NCBI GenBank assembly: GCA_009363875.1
Contig: CM018695.1
Coordinates: 49,709,161 to 49,773,160, forward strand
Direction of reading: 5' to 3'
DNA: 64,000 bases
Origin: Mikania micrantha
Taxonomy: Eukaryota > Streptophyta > Magnoliopsida > Asterales > Asteraceae
Below, piece by piece: positions 57,569 through 64,000 of this stretch (positions are counted from its first letter, which is position 1; each line of letters begins with the position of its first letter). The position numbers were made by a program, and so were the translations under genes. Under the pieces are notes generated by a model, which was given only the letters and a program-made list of their open reading frames with translations, was not told where the DNA came from and made no database searches.

Positions 57569-59230
57569 TTAATCAAAACTTATTAGTTTGAGTGAGGTGA
57601 GCAAGTGGAGGAAGTGAGCTGTGTTGAATTGTTTAGTAAAAAGATCCGCAAGATTGTCATCTGTGTGGACCTTTTCAAGATAAATGAGCTTGCGTTCGAA
57701 ACAGTCATGGATAAAGTGAATCCGGATGTCAATGTGTTTAGTTTTGGAGTGTTGTACCGGATTCTTGATGATGTGAAGGGTTGCTTTCATTATCACAATA
57801 AATAGGAGAGTTAAGAAAATTCAAAAAATAATCCAGAAGCTGATGTTGCATCCAAATGACTTGGGAACAACAACTTGATGTAGCAACATACTCAGCTTCA
57901 GTTGTAGATGTGGATATAGTGGCTTGTTTCTTTCACTGCCATAAGACAAGCCGATCTCCTAGATATTGACATCCACCTGTAATCGACTTCCTATTTAGAT
58001 TACATCCACCAAAATCACTATCAAAATAAGCATATAGTTTAAATTTAGAATTTTTAGGATACCACAAACCAAGTCGTGGTTTGCCAGCAAGGTAGCGAAA
58101 AATTCTCTTGAAAGCAATCAGGTGAGATGCCTTCGGATTTGCTTGATATCTAGCACACTAACACACTGAGAACATAATGTCGGGTCTGCTTGCTATGAGG
58201 TACATCAGTGATCCGATCATCGATCTGTAGAGATGCTGATCAACATCTTCTACATCTAAATCCGAAGTTAAAACAGGTCGAGCAGCCATAGGAGTGGAAG
58301 TGGGCTTAGCCATCCAACTTGTTGAACTTTGTAAGTATGTTAGTCACATACTTTCCCTGATGAATCAGCACCCCCTTCTGATCTTACTTTACCTAAAGAC
58401 CCAAGAAGGTCATTTCCCCCATTACGCTCATCTCAAACTTCTTCTTCATCATGGCCTCAAATTCCTTACACAACACCGAGCTCGTGGAAGCGAAAATGAT
58501 ATCATCCACATAGACCTAGACGAGAATTAAATCATCCTTATCCTTGCGAACAAAAAGTGTCTTATCGATAGCTCCACATGTATATCCATTTGCTATAAGG
58601 TGATCGATGAGTGTAGCATACCACATGCTAGGGGCTTGATGAAGACCATATATGGCTTTGTCTAATTTGTAGACATGGTCAGGATGTTGTGAATCCTTAA
58701 AGCCAGGAGGTTGACATACATAAATCTCTTCCTTAACCTTTCCATAGAAGAATGTTGTCTTCACATCCATCTGATAGATAGTGAAATTCATGTATGAAGC
58801 GTAGGCTAGGAAGATACGGATAGCCTCAAGTCTTACAAAGGGAGCAAAGACTTCTTCAGAGTCAATTCCCTCCTACTGGTAAAAGCCCTGAACTACCAGA
58901 CGTGCTTTGTTTCTAATGATGACACCCCAAATCATCCCGTTTGTTTCTTAATACCCATCTTGTTCCAATAGGTAATTTCCTTTGGGCAAGGGAACCAGGT
59001 TCCATACTTTGAGCTTCTGAAACTGCATCAACTCTTATTGCATCGCCTCTATCCAGCTTGATTCCTTGAGAGCATCTTGATATTCTTTGGTTCTACCTAT
59101 GAAATGAAACAAGAATATAAACATAGTTAACTGGATCTCATTGGCTGTGCGTAAGAGTTCCCTCAACTGAAGCAATCTGAGCAGGAATGGATCTGCTTTT
59201 GGTAAGAACTCCTTCAGAAAACGGTCCAAT
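57569..59230 (-). pseudogene. Copia element D reverse transcriptase and RNase H, broken
   Basis: RT pieces: ALKESSWIEAMQ near 59045, YQMDVKTTFFYGKVKEEIYV and KAIYGLHQAPSMWY (58516-58791), then a TAG stop just before YVDDIIFAS (about 58490-58515), the catalytic YVDD. RNase H pieces: YPKNSKFKLYAYFDSDFGG near 58030, ATISTSTTEAEYVAAS near 57890 and the closing HIDIRIHFI...DNLADLFTKQF (57569-57796). The RT box LLEQDGY and neighbours carry more stops near 58870-58990. Copia order and motifs are clear. At least six disabling changes are visible. Confidence 0.9.
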
Positions 59231-59740
59231 GATGTTTTCCACTAGATGATTTTTGTTGATGCTTGAAGTGGGTATGTCCTCCACTTCTAAGTTGACAAGC
59301 AAATTGCTGATGTGGGTCAGTTTTTCTTCAGTGGAGGAGCCGGTGTTATCATCAGGGACAATCTTTTTTGTTTCAGTATCATGATCCACACAATGTTCTG
59401 TAGGATTGTGGTCTGAGAACAATGGATTGTTGAAGGTTTGGTGAGATGATGGAGATGTTTGATCTGTCTATGTAGTTTGTGGATCTGTTTGAGAAGTCTC
59501 TGGATCCTGTGGGAGAATTTCATTGATTGGTTGGGTTCTTTGGTACATGGGTGGGTCGACATTAAGAAGCTTTGGATCACATGGAACATAGTCATCTCTA
59601 TAATCCATGTCGTCACTTTTATAGAAACTATCATCAGGGTTAGCCGTGCCTGCACACTTAGAAGAAGTATTAAATGGCTCAAAGGTAGAATCATATTGGA
59701 ACAACCAATTTGGACCTGTTCCAACATCAATATGATTCAT
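59035..59740 (-). pseudogene. Copia D integrase-RT linker
   Basis: Acidic, Ser/Thr/Pro-rich spacer between integrase and RT, for example NPDDSFYKSDDMDYRDDYVP and the 59138-59422 piece with GSSTEEKLTHISNLLVNLEV. Such spacers are poorly conserved. Frame changes occur at about 59420-59470. Confidence 0.6.
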
Positions 59741-60740
59741 CTCTTGCCAGTCAATAAGTAAGATTCCACAATCTGTCGAGTCTTCTTGTTGTATACTCGA
59801 TACACGGCTTTCTTAGCAGAGTACCACACAAAATAACATTCGTCTGCTTTATCATCAAACTTGTGATTAGGCTCTGCGTGGAGTAGAGTGCAAGGGCAAC
59901 CAAATGATTTGAAGTGACCGCCTTTAGGTTTTTGATTGAAGAATATCTCATAAAGGGTTTTCTGGTGGCGTATTTTCAATAAGGCTCTATTCTGAACATA
60001 ACATGTCGTGTTAACAGCTTCCGCCCAGAAGAAGATTGGCAGTTTTGACTCAGACAACATGGTTTTGGCAGCCTCAATAAGTTTTATGTTACGTCTCTTA
60101 GCTACTCCATTTTGCTGAGGTGTTCGAGCTGCACTGTACTGTCAAGCTATCCCCTTTTCATCACAAAAGTCAATAAGAGTTTGATTTCTAAACTTTGTGC
60201 CAAACTCTGTGCCATTGTCTGTTCTGATCACCTTCACCTTTATATATGTCTGGTTCTCGATCAAGGTGATAAACTTCTTCAGGATCTTGGCTGTTTCATC
60301 TTTCTTGGCCAGGAAGAAGACCCAAGTGAATCTGGAGTAATCATCGATGATCACGAGGCAGTATGATTTCTTTCCTATGCTCATAACATTGATAGGTCCA
60401 AACATATCCATATGAAGAAACTGCAAAATGGAAGAAATTGAATTGAACAGTTTGGGCTTGTGGGGTCTCTTATGTTGCTTTCCTTTGGCACAAGAGATGC
60501 ATTTTTCAATAGTAGAGAAATATTTTGAAAGAATCCCAATAACGTGATCTCCCTTTGCCAATTTGTGGAGATTCTTCAAATTGACATGTCCCAACCGACG
60601 GTGCCACAACAAACAGTCGGTTTCTAAAGCTTTTGAAAACATACAAGTATTTTCAGTGAATGAGTCTGAAATTAAATGTTGATGATGTATGCGTTGTTGA
60701 TCCTTGGAGTCCTCATCAGAAACCACTTCTCAGGTATGAC
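59737..60740 (-). pseudogene. Copia D integrase, catalytic Glu lost
   Basis: HHCC finger: WHRRLGHVNLKNL, then CISCAKGKQHK near 60500. The core has FLHMDMFGPI (first Asp, about 60400) and RTDNGTEFG (second Asp, about 60215). A stop interrupts just before QQNGVAKRRN (about 60085-60115). Copia integrases normally have Glu where this reads Lys in VAKRR, so the third catalytic residue is gone. The C-terminal part follows (AEAVNTTCYVQNRALL, FKSFGCPCTLL). Dead by both stop and active-site change. Confidence 0.88.
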
Positions 60741-60806
60741 AAACCCAGGCTTTAGAATCAAACACTCCTTTTTTGTGAAGTGTGTAGAAAAACTTTTATC
60801 GCAGAT

Positions 60807-61058
60807 CTAAGAAACACTCAACAAGTTGTGGTTGAGTTCCTCCACATAATAAACATCTTCAAAACTTAGAGTTTCATTGGTCACCGTGCCCTTCATATTG
60901 ATCTTTCCTCCTTTGTCTCCGGCAAATGATACATATCCTCCATTGAACGGTGTAACTTCATGCAATTGGGAGAAATCTCCCGTCATGTGCTGGGAACAAC
61001 CACTATCCACATACCAAACATTTTTTATCTTGTTTGGTAGTCCCTCCATGATACACAA
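60807..61058 (-). pseudogene. Copia D protease
   Basis: VWYVDSGCSQHMTGDF near 61005 carries the catalytic DSG of copia aspartic proteases, followed by GGYVSFAGDKGGKI and the LSFEDVYYVEELNHNLLSVS block that leads into integrase. The domain itself looks intact but lies inside a broken polyprotein. Confidence 0.85.
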
Positions 61059-61062
61059 ACAT

Positions 61063-62123
61063 TTAATGAGATACTGGTACCCAAATCTTTACAAATTTAT
61101 CCACTCTAGAGTTATCTTTTAATGGACTAATTGGTTTGGTCACTCTGCCAGAATCAGTTGGTTTCAATGGTGATTTCCCTTTCCAAGTTGTCTTGATTTC
61201 AGATTTGGAAATTTTAGTTTTCTTTTGCTGTTGGAAACCATTTTGATTATGTTTTATTTTGTTGGATCTGGGAGGGTGATAATTCCGAGCTTTCTTTTGC
61301 TGTTTCACCTTAGGCTTGGAGGATTTCTCAATCCTCTTTGGCTTACTGATTGGTTTAGCCTTAGGTGTGACCTTCTGATTCTTCCCATAGAAGAACTCAG
61401 TAGGTCTGTGCAGAAAATGTCTGGCAATGTGTCTTGGTTTCCCACATACATAACAACATACCTTCTGATAAAACTCATTTGGGTCAAAAGGTTTTACATC
61501 ACAATCACTGGAACTAGGAGCTGAGCTTGTAGAGACTTGTTCCAATGACCCATTTGGAACATAAGGTTCACACTTTGGATTTAACCTTGAACCCATCTCT
61601 TTAGTGATTGTGGATTAAAGTTTGTTTTCATTTTCCTTTGAAGGAGCAACTTTTGTTTTCAAGGCACAGTTGTTTTTAACATTAGCATCATTTTTAACAA
61701 ACATAGTCTTAAAATTTTGAACCATTTCATTAGGTTTAATACCTCATTCTCATAATCCTTACCTGAAGTAAATTTTTCTGCACATATCTCAGAATCATCA
61801 GAACAATTCATATCTGTTAATTCATGATCAATTGTGAGTGAAACTAGTTTGCTAGAACCAGTTGAGAATGCATGCCAAAGATCTAACTTTGAAAGCAAGT
61901 CATCAATTGTTTTGTTTATTCTTGGCATGCTAGAGTAATTGTGGTTAAAAGAAGGTTCAACGTCACTATAACCAAGTCTATTGACCCTCTTCTCCTGATA
62001 CTGTGCATTGATCATGTCAGCAACCACATTACTTGAGTAATTATACTTTTCAACTCTGATTTTGGTTTTAATCTCATCTATTCTGCTCTTGGTAGCACGA
62101 TAATGAGATTCCTTATCACTCAA
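61063..62123 (-). pseudogene. Copia D gag C-terminal region and second zinc knuckle
   Basis: 61659-62123 is a charged, coiled-coil-like stretch. 61063-61596 has CCYVCGKPRHIARHF near 61440, a CCHC knuckle whose last Cys is now Phe, then a Lys/Gln/Asn-rich basic tail. A frame break lies at about 61600-61660. Confidence 0.7.
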
Positions 62124-62355
62124 AAGTTCCTTTAGTTTTGAAATGTCAAGTCTCTCAGCATCAAGTTTTCTTTCAAAAATTGCTTCATTTTTAAGAAACT
62201 CTGAGTTAAAGTATTTTAGTGTGGTTACTTCTTTGACAATGCCTCATTATGTGTCCTGTATTTAAAGCCTTTATCAATGCAAGAAGATGAACATAAGTGT
62301 TCAGTTATCTCAGAATGTTTTTCATCTATCTTTGCTATGAAAGCATGACTCAGAG

Positions 62356-63620
62356 TCATCTCCAGCTTCTGCACTTGATCACTCCATCATAAGAGCCTGA
62401 CTCCTGAGTGACCAATGCCTTTGAAGTTCCAGCACCAGTGGATTCATCAGCTTTCTTCTCAGCTTCTTTCCCAGTCTTGGGCAACTTACATTCCCTAGAA
62501 AAATGTCTGGGCTGGTCATAGTTGCAGCACCGGATCTTTGACTTGTCGAATCCCAGCTTCTTTCCAGGGTTGTTCCCAAAACTGTCTCCCATACTTCATG
62601 ATGAACTTCTTAGCTCTGAATATTGCCATTGCCATCTGCCAGGAAATGTCCATCTCCTTAACATCAACAGGATTAATTTGTTCCAAGTTATCCTGAGTCA
62701 GATTTGCAGGTGCAAGTTCTATTGCAAGGAAGGCATTGTAGTTGTTCCTGAAGCTTTTGAAGATCATATTTTCTTTGCCTTCAACACTGACTTTAGGCAC
62801 AGGATGGCCTTGTCCTGAGGAAAGGAAAGCAGTTTCATATGGGACAGACTGAGATGCAGATGCTTGATAGTTCATTGTGGAGATGAGGGCTGCATTCTCT
62901 ATAGTTGGAGGAATTCCCATTGAGCTCGCATGATTCAGTGTTCTCTGCTTGTCATCCATATCATATGACTTGATGATGGATATGAGCTCACTTAGGGTCG
63001 TCTTGTATATGTCTTTGATCCTTTTGATGGTTGTACAATAAGAGTTCCAATTGTAAGGCATAAAATTCAGCAGCTTCTTGTTGACCTCACCCTATCTCAA
63101 TGTCATCACTAGTCATAAGGTGGGTGAATCTGTTGAGTTGAGCTTACAAAGTATCTCCTTTGATGTGATTGGACATGTTGAATCTTTGTCTCAACATGTC
63201 TTTCCGGCTCTCTCTCATATCTTCATTGCCTTCAAAACTCTCCACCAATGCGTCACAAAGCTCCTTAGTTGTTTTGTGCTCCTTGAATCCATGAGCAACC
63301 TCAGTAGATAAAGCCATTGTAATTGAGGCATAGGCTTTTTCATCCTTCTCCCTAAGGAGGATATCATTATTAGTGAACAAGTCTGGATATTTAGGGATCA
63401 TGCCATTGCACTCATTCTCGTACATAGGGACATATGTCCCTTCCTCGATCGATCTCCTCAACTTTGGATCAGTAGATTTTATGAATGATTGAAATCTAAA
63501 TTTCCAGTCTTGGAAGTTATCTCCCGAAACAAACCTAGGAGGCTTGGTGCCTGTTTCGATCTCATTGTCTAAGTTTAGTAGATTAGACAAGTTACTAAGG
63601 TTCTTGGTAGCCATGTTCAC
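62356..63620 (-). pseudogene. Copia D gag
   Basis: Start at 63620, or two codons later at MATKNL (63614). The gag core has the usual copia blocks: FQDWKFRFQSFIKS, DLFTNNDILLREKDEKAYAS and TTKELCDALVESFEG. A TAA after KGDTL (63144-63146) and a later frame change break it; it resumes at PYNWNSYCTTIKRIKDIYK (63061) and SELISIIKSYDMDDKQR. The first zinc knuckle near 62520 reads CCNYDQPRHFSREC: the second Cys position is now Asp. The nucleocapsid function is therefore damaged in both knuckles. Confidence 0.85.
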
Positions 63621-64000
63621 GAAGTTGGCTAACTACTCGAAATTTGAGTAGTAATCGAACATAGAGTACTCGAAGGCACAATACTCGAACTTTACCAAGT
63701 ACACGAACTCTCAGTACATGAAGCTCCAAAGAAGTCGAAAATCCAAGTATACGAAGTTCCCAGTACACGAAGGAGAGTAACCAAAACTTGAAGTACATGA
63801 AGCTGATAGTAACTGAAGACCAAAGATCACGAATGCTAAAGTTCACGAAGGTGAAGTACCCCGAATTTGAAGTTCACAAAAATACATAAAGAAATCCAGA
63901 TGAATTTTCTTCAAGATTTTGAACTCCAAATTGATAGAGCAGCTTTCCAATGTAGAAAGAAACAAGAAATTCGTGAACTTGAGGTAAAAACTTGTTACAT
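63621..64000 (-). promoter_or_regulatory. Copia D 5' leader, possible 5' LTR edge
   Basis: Minus strand leader of gag with many CGTGAACTT, CGTGTACTT and TCGAGTA phrases (63640-63870). At 63951 the plus strand reads TGTAGAAAG, matching the inner edge of the 3' LTR at 38987, so the 5' LTR may occupy 63951 to beyond the window. No clear PBS is seen next to it. Confidence 0.4.

Larger units (their letters stand above)
38987..64000 (-). mobile_element. Element D: Ty1/copia (SIRE-like) with an extra 3' ORF, runs off the window
   Basis: Read leftward: gag (63620), protease, integrase, reverse transcriptase, RNase H (ends 57569), a 1.2-kb AT-rich gap, a TATA-bearing leader (56340 to 55684), an extra ORF (55683 to about 39441, split by element C), PPT and 3' LTR. 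Integrase before RT is diagnostic of copia. An extra ORF after pol is the layout of the SIRE/Maximus lineage. A TGTAGAAAG string at 63951 may mark the inner edge of the 5' LTR, but it matches the 3' LTR only over that short string. An alternative is two tandem elements: a pol-bearing copy and a non-autonomous copy with only the extra ORF. Confidence 0.65.

Noticed and set aside
59459..59761. 100-residue plus-strand ORF with Trp/Ile-rich sequence
   Set aside because: Antisense to the acidic linker of the copia polyprotein.

Overview
This window looks like nuclear DNA of a eudicot plant, most likely Asteraceae. That placement is inference from the style of the retrotransposon proteins and LTRs and from the copia-linked extra ORF. 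No single-copy host gene is visible. Almost everything recognisable is a transposable element, stacked in nests, so the window reads like pericentromeric or other repeat-rich intergenic chromatin. The ends used here are supported by LTR pairs, target-site duplications (TSDs), primer-binding sites (PBS) and polypurine tracts (PPT) read directly from the sequence.

Left part (1-3784): a nearly complete miniature LTR element (TRIM, 171-617), then an old degraded minus-strand LTR-like stretch containing a tRNA-related Pol III-type segment and an ATT microsatellite. From about 3785 a Ty3/gypsy element on the plus strand (element B) begins with a truncated LTR. Into that LTR a very young minus-strand Ty3/gypsy chromovirus (element A, 4313-18245, TSD ACAGG) has jumped. 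A has 3.8-kb LTRs, an almost open gag-pol, a 65-bp minisatellite in its leader and tandem arrays in its LTRs. B resumes at 18246, is deleted straight into its reverse transcriptase (18986), runs as a broken pol to about 21330 and ends with a 3.3-kb 3' LTR (21394-24738).

Middle part (24739-38986): AT-rich DNA with a 375-bp foldback element, a Tourist-like MITE with TTA duplications, a Cassandra-like TRIM whose LTR carries a 5S rRNA-like segment, a second copy of the old LTR-like repeat, and then a decayed Helitron on the plus strand (about 32220-38986). The Helitron carries a Rep domain with HUH and YX3Y motifs, a PIF1-type helicase and an RPA-like gene.

Right part (38987-64000): the Helitron is cut by minus-strand Ty1/copia DNA (element D). 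Its 269-bp 3' LTR lies at 38987-39255 and its gag-pol remnant at 57569-63620. Between them is an extra ORF in the position where SIRE-type copia elements keep an envelope-like ORF. That extra ORF is itself split by a second gypsy chromovirus (element C, 41443-54988, TSD ATGTA, 4360-bp LTRs). C has LTRs about 1% diverged (counted by eye), but its gag-pol has five nonsense codons and one frameshift.

Order of events: the Helitron and B are oldest; D landed in the Helitron; C landed in D's extra ORF; A landed in B's LTR most recently. A and C share one layout in their long LTRs: a TATA box, then a dense array of a short CG-containing motif, then a GGCCCA array, all in the transcribed leader.
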